Source: Nesterenkonia salmonea (GTDB taxonomy: Bacteria; Actinomycetota; Actinomycetes; Actinomycetales; Micrococcaceae). Taken from it: DNA of 55,582 bases. Below, in pieces: positions 37,654-45,738 of the stretch (the stretch's first letter is position 1; every line of letters begins with the position of its first letter). Position numbers and translations under genes: made by a program. The notes below the pieces were generated by a model. It was not told the origin of the DNA. It saw only the letters and a program-made list of their open reading frames with translations, and did no database searches. The stretch lies in NCBI RefSeq assembly GCF_005771525.1, contig NZ_VAVZ01000006.1, positions 55,984-111,565 of the forward strand, in the 5' to 3' direction.

Positions 37654-38528
37654 GTGTACCAACCGCGGCCGCTTTTCCTGCCGTATCGCCCCGCCTCGTA
37701 GAGCTCTCTGATGGCGGGATCTGGGAGTGACTCGGGGTCTCCGGTCTGCTCATACTCAGCCATACGAATCAGGTAGGCCACGTCGATTCCAACCAGATCC
37801 ATCAGTTCGAAGGGCCCCATGGGATGCCTCAGTGCGGTTCGCGCAGCCGTGTCGATGTCCTCGAAACCAGCTACGCCCTGGTTGTAGAGGCTGAGAGCTT
37901 CCTTGCGTATGGCATTGAGCAGCCGGTTGGCAACGAAACCGGGCACCTCTTTGCGGAGTCGAACCGGATCCTTACCCAAAGCTTCAGCGAGAGCCGCCGT
38001 TTTCTCCAGTGTTTCTTCGGAGGTCCCGGTATGGGGGACAACCTCCACACACTTCATGATGAGTGCGGGGTTGAAGAAATGCATATTGCACACTCGGTCA
38101 GGTCTGGCTGTCGCCTCTGCGATGCGGGAGGAGACAATATTGGATGAGTTGGTGGAGAGGATGGCATGCACCGGAGCTAGTTCGTCAAGTTCGGCGAAAA
38201 GCTGCTTCTTCACCGGAAGATCCTCCACCGCCGCTTCGATGACGAAATCGGTGCGCGATACGGCGCTCGCCCGGTCGGTGCTGAGGTGAAGTCTCTGCCA
38301 CGCAGCATCGACAGTCTGCTGACTCCGACGGCCCTTTTCCACGTCTCGATCCATCAGTTTGGCCAGCGAACTCTGTGCCTGTCCCAACTGCTCTTCCTTG
38401 ATGTCGATCAGATCAGTCTGAAAACCGCAGAGTGCTGCTTGCATGGCAATCTGGGCACCCATCGTGCCAGCTCCGATGACGGTTATTCGGGCGATGTCGG
38501 GCTCCCATGAAGTTGGGACTTCAGGCAT
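37641..38528 (-). CDS. 3-Hydroxyacyl-CoA dehydrogenase
   Basis: Oxidises 3-hydroxyacyl-CoA to 3-oxoacyl-CoA with NAD. The 295-residue protein, from an ATG behind AAGGAGA, has the Rossmann motif VIGAGTMGAQIA (GxGxxG at 19-24), STNSSN, the catalytic His150/Glu162 pair in NMHFFNPALIMKCVEVV, and the C-terminal domain DTAARTALRHPMGPFELMDLVGIDV ending GRKSGRGWYTY. It is a single-function PaaH/Hbd-type enzyme. It overlaps the upstream hydratase by 8 bases and ends the TRAP operon. It would supply substrate for the thiolase encoded 4 kb away. Confidence 0.93.
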   Translation of the reverse strand: MPEVPTSWEPDIARITVIGAGTMGAQIAMQAALCGFQTDLIDIKEEQLGQAQSSLAKLMDRDVEKGRRSQQTVDAAWQRLHLSTDRASAVSRTDFVIEAAVEDLPVKKQLFAELDELAPVHAILSTNSSNIVSSRIAEATARPDRVCNMHFFNPALIMKCVEVVPHTGTSEETLEKTAALAEALGKDPVRLRKEVPGFVANRLLNAIRKEALSLYNQGVAGFEDIDTAARTALRHPMGPFELMDLVGIDVAYLIRMAEYEQTGDPESLPDPAIRELYEAGRYGRKSGRGWYTYES

Positions 38529-39363
38529 GCGGATTCTCCTTGTTCTGTGTTGGGGTCGCGGATGCTGTGCGGAAGTCGGGGCGTCTCTTCTCGAGGAAGG
38601 CCTGTGTTCCTTCTGCCTTCTCATCTGTGCTGTAGAGCACCGCTTGCGCAAGCCGCTCAAGCAGCATTCCGGTGCTGGCATCGACGGTGAAACCATGCTG
38701 GACCACGGTTTTTGCCAGCTGCAGAGCCAGCGGGCCACGGGCAAGGATATTCTCAGCGCACCGCCGTGCAGCATCTGTGAGATCTGCTGGTTCCACCACC
38801 TCTGAGACGAGGCCCCAGGACAATGCTTCCTCAGCGCTGACCCGCCGCCCGGTAAGGATGACTTCAGTTGCCCGGCCAGTGCCGACGATCTTGGCTAGGC
38901 GCTGCGTGCCCCCGGCGGCAGGCAGCACCCCCAAGCCGGTTTCCGGGAGCGCGAACTGTGCATTGGTCGAAGCGATACGAATATCGCAGCTCAGTGCCAG
39001 TTCGTGTCCACCGCCAAAGGCATAGCCGTTGACTGCAGCAATGGTGGGTTTGGGGAACTTCTCAATTCTTTCGTAGAGGCGCTGCATGGTGGCAGTCAGG
39101 CCATCTGCGGGAGTCCGGCGGGCGAGCTCATTGATATCGGCCCCGGCGACGAAGGCCTTTTCTCCGGCGCCGGTGAAGATCAGGAGCTGGGCATCGTCAT
39201 CGTCATACAGTTCATCCAAAGATGCGGACACCTCAGCCAATACTTGGCTGTTCATGGCGTTGCGGGAGTCAGGGCGGTTGATAGTGACCCAGGCAATACC
39301 TTGGGTGTTCTCCACCTTGATCAACTCAGGGGAGCTCCTCGAGGGGCTGGGTGACGTATTCAT
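38521..39363 (-). CDS. Enoyl-CoA hydratase
   Basis: Adds water across the double bond of enoyl-CoA. The 280-residue crotonase-fold protein keeps both catalytic glutamates: Glu121 in AFGGGHELALSCD and Glu141 in FALPETGLGVLPAAGGTQRL, plus the oxyanion-hole segment EKAFVAGADINELA. The ATG overlaps the TRAP permease stop by ATGA, and the 3' end overlaps the dehydrogenase start. A longer open frame to 39570 lies inside the permease gene and is rejected. Confidence 0.93.
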   Translation of the reverse strand: MNTSPSPSRSSPELIKVENTQGIAWVTINRPDSRNAMNSQVLAEVSASLDELYDDDDAQLLIFTGAGEKAFVAGADINELARRTPADGLTATMQRLYERIEKFPKPTIAAVNGYAFGGGHELALSCDIRIASTNAQFALPETGLGVLPAAGGTQRLAKIVGTGRATEVILTGRRVSAEEALSWGLVSEVVEPADLTDAARRCAENILARGPLALQLAKTVVQHGFTVDASTGMLLERLAQAVLYSTDEKAEGTQAFLEKRRPDFRTASATPTQNKENPHA

Positions 39364-41423
39364 ACTTTGTCCTCCTGCAGTGTTTTGGGGGTTGACAGTG
39401 AGGCCGCGCCAGCAGAACGCTTGGCCAGGTATGTGAGGGCGATGGCCGCAGCAATGAGGGCCAGTCCGGTGATCGCCGCCCAAAGGGTCGGAAGAAACAG
39501 CAGGACGCCGCCGGCACCCAACAGCGGTCGGGCGATCCAGGCAGGTTGATGCTCCACCAACGGCAGCCATCCGTTGATGGCGGTCGCAATGGCTATGACG
39601 GCAATGATGCTCAGAGCAAAGGCAGTCAGGACCTCAGTCAGTGTGCCCTGGGCAACCAGCGCGGGGTTGAGCGCGAACCCGAAAGGAACGATGTACTTCG
39701 CAGCCCCCAGCTTCATAGCGGTCAAGCACGTGCCCATAGCCGAGGCTTTGGAAATGCTGGCCGCGGCGAAGGCCGCCAGACCCACGGGAGGCGTGATGTA
39801 TGACACGGATGCCCAGTAGATGACGAAGAGATGTGCAGCGATGGGATTTACGCCGAGCGCTGTCACCGCTGGAACCATCACGATGGCTAGGAAGACGTAG
39901 GCGGCCGAGATTGTCAGACCCATGCCGAGAATAAAGCAGACCACTGCTCCGGCAATGAGGATCAGGATGAGGTTGTCACCGACCAGCGCAACCAGGTCGC
40001 GAGACAGGGACAGGGCGACCCCGGTCGCTGAAAGACCTCCCAGAATCAGCCCTACGCCGGCGATCAGCCCGATAATCTGTCCAAGAGTCTTGCCGGCATC
40101 CAACAGCATCGCTGTGAATTCCTTGGGCCCAAAGCGCAGATTGGGCTTCAGAAAGGCGATGACCATAAGTATCGCGACGATCCAGTAGGGCACCTGGGCC
40201 TCAGATCCTGTGCTGAAAAGCATGGCAGTAAGCACAATCAGTGAGCCGATGTAGGGCCACCCGGAGATGAGGGCTGCGCTGACCCGCGGTAGCAGATGCT
40301 TCGACGTCCCTGCAAGATTCTGCCGAGCGGCATAGCCATCGATCTGAACAAAGATGCAGAGAAAGTACAGAACTGCCGGGATTGTGGCGGCGATCAGCAC
40401 TTCCGTGTAGGAGACGCCGACGAATGAAACCATCAGGAAGGCCACAGTGCCCATGATGGGTGGCGTGATGGATCCCCCGGAAGCGGCCGTCGCTTCCACT
40501 GCACCCGCCATGCGAGGGCTGAAGCCGGACTTCTTCATTGCTGGAATAGTCATGGGGCCCGTGGTGAGCACATTGGACACCGCAGACCCGCTCATCATTC
40601 CCAGAGTCGCGGAGCTCGCCACCGAAACCTTGGCAGAACCTCCGCGGTACCGGCCGAAGATGGCCATAGAGAGTCGGTGGAAAAATTCTGCCCCGCCGGT
40701 GTGCTGCAGCACAATTCCGAACAGCAGAAAGCCGATCAGGATGCTGCCTACGGTTTCCATAGGAAGTCCGAGAATGCTTTCTGGACCCATCGCGTGGACC
40801 TGAGCGACGGTGATGAGGTCATATGGGATTCCCTGCAAGATGGCAAAGGGGATTCCTTCGGCAGTCAGGGGATAGAGGGAGAGAGCTAAGGCTAGTACCG
40901 CCACGATCCAGCTTGAGCTTCTGCGCAGAGCTTCCAGCACAACCAACCACAGCACGAAGCTGAGAATCGTGGCCGGCACTGGAGCGATGAATTCCCAGCC
41001 GTACTCCTGAATCTCTACGCCGTTGACGGCGAAGTACAGGCAGGTGAGGATCGTCAGGACAACTATGGCGGCGTCATACCAGGGCACGCCGGAGGTTCCA
41101 GGCGGGTCGTTGTCCTCATCTCTCTTCCGCAACGGCCACACGATGAAGACAATCGGAAGGAAGCAGGCCAGGAGAAGATACAGATAGGCGTTGGTCAGAA
41201 TCGCCAGCCCACCAAGATTCCAAAAGAAGACTTGATTCATGGAGAGTAGAATCCCGACAACGGTGAGTACGATCACCACTGCGCTCCAGAAGCGAGTCAG
41301 CCGATGATTCCGCGTGGCAGTTGTCGCGATGAGCTGCTGCATGTCGTCCTCATTGGGTGATTCCAAGGAGGGCTCATCTCCGATGCCCCGTTGAGAGTGA
41401 TCCTCACGTGTAGCTGTTCTCAT
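39360..41423 (-). CDS. TRAP transporter fused permease (DctQM, 4TM/12TM type)
   Basis: Sodium-coupled secondary transporter membrane subunit of a TAXI-type TRAP system. The 687-residue protein has a charged N-terminus (about 45 residues), roughly sixteen or more membrane segments, a small DctQ-like front part, and a large DctM part with GGAEFFHRLSMAIFGRYRGGSAKVSVASSATLG divided over two helices, the conserved SGSAVSNVLTTGPMTIPAM, and ATAASGGSITPPIMG repeated later as SYITPPVGLAAFAAASIS. ATGA overlaps join it to the binding protein upstream and the hydratase downstream. Substrate unknown; organic acid is likely. Confidence 0.92.
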   Translation of the reverse strand: MRTATREDHSQRGIGDEPSLESPNEDDMQQLIATTATRNHRLTRFWSAVVIVLTVVGILLSMNQVFFWNLGGLAILTNAYLYLLLACFLPIVFIVWPLRKRDEDNDPPGTSGVPWYDAAIVVLTILTCLYFAVNGVEIQEYGWEFIAPVPATILSFVLWLVVLEALRRSSSWIVAVLALALSLYPLTAEGIPFAILQGIPYDLITVAQVHAMGPESILGLPMETVGSILIGFLLFGIVLQHTGGAEFFHRLSMAIFGRYRGGSAKVSVASSATLGMMSGSAVSNVLTTGPMTIPAMKKSGFSPRMAGAVEATAASGGSITPPIMGTVAFLMVSFVGVSYTEVLIAATIPAVLYFLCIFVQIDGYAARQNLAGTSKHLLPRVSAALISGWPYIGSLIVLTAMLFSTGSEAQVPYWIVAILMVIAFLKPNLRFGPKEFTAMLLDAGKTLGQIIGLIAGVGLILGGLSATGVALSLSRDLVALVGDNLILILIAGAVVCFILGMGLTISAAYVFLAIVMVPAVTALGVNPIAAHLFVIYWASVSYITPPVGLAAFAAASISKASAMGTCLTAMKLGAAKYIVPFGFALNPALVAQGTLTEVLTAFALSIIAVIAIATAINGWLPLVEHQPAWIARPLLGAGGVLLFLPTLWAAITGLALIAAAIALTYLAKRSAGAASLSTPKTLQEDKV

Positions 41424-42634
41424 GAGGAAGCTCCATTCTCGTCTGGGTCATCACTTGGTTCATCGCCGGGATCCGGGACATCCTCGATGGTGGGAAGCTC
41501 AGGCAGATTTTCGGCCTTCCAGTCCACCCAGCGGAGGGAGAGCTCCTCGACTTCTGAGTTGCTTTCGAGAAAGGGCGGCCAAGCGTCAGCCATCAGCTCC
41601 TCACGCTCCAGTAGAGCCTGTTGGCGGGCTTCGAGGTCTGGCGTCCAGCGACCCACGGCCTCTAAGAAATCCACTGAGCCGTCATGAAAAGGAACCACCA
41701 TGGGGTCCAGCAGGATCGCGTCCCGGGCGAAGTTAGGCGCATCTGGAGTGACGTCCTTGAACTGGTCGTAGTAGTGGTCGATGTAATCAATGAGCGTCGA
41801 AACCTCTTCGACCGGGCGGTCGGCCAGTGTGGTGAGAGGGATGGTGTACTGCATATTGACGGCGGACTCTCCCGGTTCCATGCCTGCAGCCTCGGTGAAT
41901 TCGCCGGGCCGGACCATTGGCGCGAGCTCCTCCCACGTGTCGTAGCGGGAAGGATCGTCACCGCCGAGGTCCAGCCAGCGGATCGGATGTTGAGAAGCCA
42001 ACTCCTCGATATTCGAACCAACCGTATTGTGGTAGAGAGCGTCAAGCTGTCCGGTGCGCAGCGCCTCAACCTGTTCGGCGTAGGAGATATCGACCTGAAC
42101 CACGTCATCGCCTGTCAGCCCGTCATAGTTGAGGATGGCTTCGAGCTTTCGGTTCATCGACGTGCTGGCCGTCAGGCGGGGGTAGCGCCGGCCCTCCAAA
42201 TCGCCGACAGTTTCAATTCCGCTGTCTTCGCGGACAAGGACGCCATAGTTCCCCGGAGGTGTCCACACCTGACGGAGTCTCTGTGGGCCCCACATTTCAG
42301 AGGCAAACTCATCATTGCCTTCGAAGGCGTAGTAATACTCGTCGCCTGCTCGCGCGTAGTCCGCAGTGCCATTGATCAGGGGGGCCAGACGGCCGATTCC
42401 CGTATCGGACGTCATTAGCCTGACTGGCACGCCAACTTCACTGGTGAGAGTGTTCGCAATTGCCGCCAGGTCGTTGTACGTCCCCGTGCCTATCCCGTAG
42501 GTGGACCAAACCAACTGACGGGGCAGAGCTGAATTCACGTTCGTTGACGCAGGTGAGCAGCCGCTGAGATATCCGGCCGCGGTCAAGCTTGCCGTACCTG
42601 CCAGAAAACTGCGGCGGCTGATGTGTTTCGTCAA
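41420..42634 (-). CDS. TAXI-family TRAP solute-binding lipoprotein
   Basis: Extracytoplasmic substrate receptor of the TRAP system. The 404-residue protein starts with TTG after a GGGAGAG, has a Tat signal (SRRSFLAGTASLTAAGYL) followed by an LSGC lipobox with Cys26, and a TAXI fold: LVWSTYGIGTGTYNDLAAIAN and QVEALRTGQLDALYHN. The C-terminus is an acidic Asp/Pro/Glu tail (about 30 residues). It heads a four-gene ATGA-linked operon with permease, hydratase and dehydrogenase. Export in folded form by Tat suggests a cofactor or fast folding; the ligand cannot be deduced. Confidence 0.92.
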   Translation of the reverse strand: MTKHISRRSFLAGTASLTAAGYLSGCSPASTNVNSALPRQLVWSTYGIGTGTYNDLAAIANTLTSEVGVPVRLMTSDTGIGRLAPLINGTADYARAGDEYYYAFEGNDEFASEMWGPQRLRQVWTPPGNYGVLVREDSGIETVGDLEGRRYPRLTASTSMNRKLEAILNYDGLTGDDVVQVDISYAEQVEALRTGQLDALYHNTVGSNIEELASQHPIRWLDLGGDDPSRYDTWEELAPMVRPGEFTEAAGMEPGESAVNMQYTIPLTTLADRPVEEVSTLIDYIDHYYDQFKDVTPDAPNFARDAILLDPMVVPFHDGSVDFLEAVGRWTPDLEARQQALLEREELMADAWPPFLESNSEVEELSLRWVDWKAENLPELPTIEDVPDPGDEPSDDPDENGASS

Positions 42635-42897
42635 GATGCTCTCCCGTGACGTTGCCGGTTGTCTGTCATGTGAGCCCAGTCACTCAGGGCGTTCCACCGC
42701 AATTTATACCTGTTGTTGCATGACGCACACCACTAAATCGGGATAGTAATACTCATGCGGTATGAAAACATGAGGTGTCCAGTAATAGCGCCTTGTGGTT
42801 ATTGCGATGCCCACAAGACGGTGATTACGTGTTGTCCGTCACGCAATGATGGAGGTTGGCTCCCAGGTCCGGCCCAGCCCTGCACGAAGGAGCAGCA
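42635..42897. other. Divergent intergenic regulatory region
   Basis: The largest gap of the window (263 bases), between the reverse TRAP operon and the forward ligase-MFS operon. It is AT-richer than its surroundings at 42700-42800 and holds one clear dyad. No credible small gene or tRNA was seen. Promoters for both directions must lie here, but I could not fix them. Confidence 0.6.
42752..42774. promoter_or_regulatory. Candidate operator dyad between TRAP and ligase operons
   Basis: CTCATG (42752-42757) and CATGAG (42769-42774) are a perfect 6-bp inverted repeat with an 11-base AT-rich spacer, in the middle of the divergent gap. It differs from the dyads next to the LysR gene, so a different regulator may bind. 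Role is inferred. Confidence 0.4.
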
Positions 42898-44466
42898 ATG
42901 TTCGATCTGTCCACGATGGTGGCCCAGTCTGCCCGCAGATACCCTGAGAAGATAGCTCTGATAGAAGGAGCCGAGCGGTGGACGTTCGCCGAACTGGACC
43001 ACGCGATATCTGAAGTGGCACACGGCCTTGCGGAGCAGGGTTTCCATCCTGGAGAGGCAGTTGGTCTTCAACTGAAGAACACGGCTCCGTTCGTCATCAC
43101 CTACTATGCCGTGCTGCGTGCCGGGATGATCGTCGTTCCCTTCAACCCCTTGGCCGTAGAACGGGAAGTGGAGCATATCCTCTCTGCTGCAGGCTGCCGT
43201 GGTGCAGTTGTCCCTGCGTCCACGGCGGGGACCGTGATGGACGCAGCCACCAAGATCGAGGACTTCCTGCTGATCGTCGATACGGATGACGAGGGCGCAC
43301 AGGACACCATCACAGCCCAGGTCAGCTCCTCAGGAGCTCGAGACTTCCTCGCATTCAGCGAATTGCTCAGACGAGCTGACCAGCGGGCGCCTCAGCCAGC
43401 CGTCGTGAGCCGCGCTGATGACGATGCAGTGGTGATATTCACATCAGGCACGACCGGCATGCCGAAGGGCGCTGCTCTGAGCCACTTCAACCTCTGGATG
43501 AGCTGCACTGCCCTCACCACACGCAGCGACCCGTCATCGGAAGAGGTTGCGCTCGCCTGTCTTCCGCTGTTCCACGTCTTCGGAATGTCCGGGATCCTGA
43601 ACGTCTCGATGGCTTGGGGCATGACCCTGGTACTCGCTCAGAAAGCTGACCCTGAGACAGTTCTGGGGCTGATCGAAGAACACGGCGTCACACGCTTCTC
43701 TGCCGTTCCCACCATGCTCAGCGACTTCATACAGGCAGGTGCTCAGGGTCGGGATCTGAGTTCGGTTCGCCGCGTCACTTCGGGGGGATCCACGCTGCGT
43801 CCGGGTGTCATCTCGCAGTTCGAGGAGATGTTCCCGGAGGCCGCGCTCCTGGAGGGATACGGCGCCTCGGAGACGACGTCCTCAGTCTGCGTCAACCAGA
43901 GCCGCAGCGAGCGCAGGCCTGGCTCTGTGGGAACGCCCTCTTGGGGCGTCGAGATGCGCATCGCAGATGAGGATGGTTCGGTTCTCCCCCCCCCCGGTGC
44001 GGGCCACGTGGGGGAGCTGCATGTCAGGAGTCCGACGTTGTTCAACGGCTATGTGGGTGAACCGGATGAGACTGAAGCCACTTTCGATGGCGAGTGGTTC
44101 CGCACCGGGGATATGGCTCGTATCGACCAGGACGGCTATGTATATATCGTCGACCGCATCAAAGATGTGATCATCCGCGCTGGCTACAACGTTTACCCGT
44201 CCGAGGTTGAGCAGGTGCTTCAGAACCATCCAGGAGTTGCGCAAGCGGTCGTGGTGGGGCTGCCCGACGACCGTGTGGGCCAAGAGATCGCCGCGCTGGT
44301 GGTACCCAGTCCGGAGGAACAGGTGACGGAGGAGCTCATCAAGGCCTACGCCAGGGATCAGCTGTCAGCCTATAAACATCCACGCATTGTGAAGATCTGC
44401 CAGGAACTGCCTCACTCATCTACGGGGAAAGTGCTCCGTCGGCACGTTGCATCCGCGTTCTCGTGA
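42898..44466 (+). CDS. Acyl-CoA ligase (AMP-forming, ANL family)
   Basis: Activates a carboxylic acid through an acyl-adenylate. From the ATG at 42898, 7 bases after GAAGGAG, it is 522 residues. It has the P-loop IFTSGTTGMPKGAALSH, GYGASETTSSVCVNQ, the hinge region WFRTGDMARIDQDGYVYIVDRIKDVIIRAGYNVYPSEVE, and the catalytic Lys in STGKVLRR. Medium- or short-chain acids are likely by resemblance; the chain length is not fixed. A run of nine C lies at 43986-43994 inside the gene, in frame. It overlaps the MFS gene by GTGA. Confidence 0.92.
   Translation: MFDLSTMVAQSARRYPEKIALIEGAERWTFAELDHAISEVAHGLAEQGFHPGEAVGLQLKNTAPFVITYYAVLRAGMIVVPFNPLAVEREVEHILSAAGCRGAVVPASTAGTVMDAATKIEDFLLIVDTDDEGAQDTITAQVSSSGARDFLAFSELLRRADQRAPQPAVVSRADDDAVVIFTSGTTGMPKGAALSHFNLWMSCTALTTRSDPSSEEVALACLPLFHVFGMSGILNVSMAWGMTLVLAQKADPETVLGLIEEHGVTRFSAVPTMLSDFIQAGAQGRDLSSVRRVTSGGSTLRPGVISQFEEMFPEAALLEGYGASETTSSVCVNQSRSERRPGSVGTPSWGVEMRIADEDGSVLPPPGAGHVGELHVRSPTLFNGYVGEPDETEATFDGEWFRTGDMARIDQDGYVYIVDRIKDVIIRAGYNVYPSEVEQVLQNHPGVAQAVVVGLPDDRVGQEIAALVVPSPEEQVTEELIKAYARDQLSAYKHPRIVKICQELPHSSTGKVLRRHVASAFS
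43986..43994 (+). repeat. C9 homopolymer inside the acyl-CoA ligase gene
   Basis: Nine consecutive C encode part of the LPPPGAG stretch. The reading frame is intact with nine. Slippage by one base would truncate the C-terminal domain with the catalytic Lys. Confidence 0.9.
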
Positions 44467-45698
44467 GCCGATCCTCCGGGAGGAGCAGGCCCTCCACCAC
44501 TAGGTGGCTCTGGCTGCTCGTGGCCGTGGCAGTGCTCAGCCAGGCAGCGATTCACCTGATCCGTCCCACCACCACCTATAAACTAATCGACCTCGGTGCC
44601 GATGGCATGACCGTCGGCCTAGTCACCGCGCTATATTCCCTCCTGCCAGTCCTTTTCGCCCTTGCCACCGCTTCTCGTGCTCAGCGCGCGTCGTCTCTTC
44701 GGCCTCTTCTGCTGCTTGGGACAGCATTGATGAGTCTTGGGGCGGCAGGAACGGCTGCGGCTCCACATGTGGCCGGGATCGCGGCAGCCAGCGCGCTGCT
44801 GGGAGTCGGTCAGATCGTCGTGGTCATCGCGGGTCAAGCAGCCATTGCTCGATTCGCAGGCAATGATCAATTGGATTTCGCCTTCGGATGGTTCACCGCA
44901 GGGTTTGCGGCCGGGCAGATGGTTGGCCCTCTGGTGGCCGGTGCCATCCTAGACCCAGCTGCCGGTGCCGCTGGTGCCACCCTGGCGATTGATCGCACCC
45001 TCTGGTGGGGGACGAGTCTCACCGGCATCATCGCGGTTCTCCTGCTTATATCCGGTCGCACCTTTCACAGTCACCGCCGGGCCGATGACTCCGTCCTACC
45101 GTCATCGCAGGTACCTCATCAGGGTGGGATCTCACATGCGGTGCAGATCATCCGCACCCCGCGAGTGAAGTCACATTTCTTCGCATCCATCGCACTGATC
45201 GGCATGATGGACCTGTTGGCCGCGTTCCTTCCTCTGGTCGGCGACGAAGCAGGTATCTCTCCACTGTGGGTCGGAGTGCTCTTGGCAGCCCGCGCCGCCG
45301 CCTCGATGCTCTCCCGCGTGCTGCTTCCGCTGCTGCGGCGATGGTTCTCACGGCATGTGCTGGTGGTGACTGCGCTGTGGGGTGCTGGCAGCATGCTGGG
45401 TGCATCCACTTCGGTGACCCAGTACTTTCCCTGGGCACTACTGACGATCGCCCTGGGTGGGTTCTTCCTCGGGTTGGGGCAGCCACTGACCATGTCTGCC
45501 ATAGCGGAAGCTGTGCCGCTGCATTGCCGGTCCTCAGCTTTGGCGCTGAGCCTCGTGGGGAACCGCGTCGGTCAAGTCTTGGTCCCGATGGCCGCTGGTG
45601 GTCTGACCGGCGTGGTCGGCGCTTCGGGAGGCGTGTGGCTGGGCTGCCTGCTTCTTCTGGGATCAGGGGTGGAGAAGACTGTCTTCTGGAAGAAATAG
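44463..45698 (+). CDS. Major facilitator superfamily transporter
   Basis: A 411-residue integral membrane protein with about twelve hydrophobic helices and MFS character (DLGADGMTVGLVTALYSLLPVLFALATASRAQR in the loop 2-3 region). The GTG start overlaps the ligase stop (GTGA), so it is coupled to acid activation and may import or export the acid or a product. The family is clear, substrate unknown. It is the last gene of the accessory island; 40 bases separate it from metK, and its C-terminus ends with a short Lys tail. Confidence 0.85.
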   Translation: MSRSSGRSRPSTTRWLWLLVAVAVLSQAAIHLIRPTTTYKLIDLGADGMTVGLVTALYSLLPVLFALATASRAQRASSLRPLLLLGTALMSLGAAGTAAAPHVAGIAAASALLGVGQIVVVIAGQAAIARFAGNDQLDFAFGWFTAGFAAGQMVGPLVAGAILDPAAGAAGATLAIDRTLWWGTSLTGIIAVLLLISGRTFHSHRRADDSVLPSSQVPHQGGISHAVQIIRTPRVKSHFFASIALIGMMDLLAAFLPLVGDEAGISPLWVGVLLAARAAASMLSRVLLPLLRRWFSRHVLVVTALWGAGSMLGASTSVTQYFPWALLTIALGGFFLGLGQPLTMSAIAEAVPLHCRSSALALSLVGNRVGQVLVPMAAGGLTGVVGASGGVWLGCLLLLGSGVEKTVFWKK

Positions 45699-45726
45699 AC
45701 CTCTCCGCAGTTGGTCGACCGCGCGG

Positions 45727-45732
45727 TAGGAT
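45727..45732 (+). promoter_or_regulatory. Putative -10 hexamer of metK (leaderless)
   Basis: TAGGAT (TANNNT) ends 6 bases before the metK GTG at 45739, with no room for a Shine-Dalgarno. It gives metK its own promoter just past the island. Confidence 0.5.
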
Positions 45733-45738
45733 AACCCG

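Noticed and set aside
42635-42897. Small gene or tRNA in the divergent gap
   Set aside because: No cloverleaf, and the short open frame at 42755 lacks a ribosome binding site and has unusual Cys-rich composition.
32483-45698. Mobile element or prophage carrying the island
   Set aside because: No transposase, integrase, flanking direct repeat or tRNA gene was found at either border.
45699-45738. SAM riboswitch upstream of metK
   Set aside because: Only 40 bases separate it from the MFS gene and the start looks leaderless, so no room exists.
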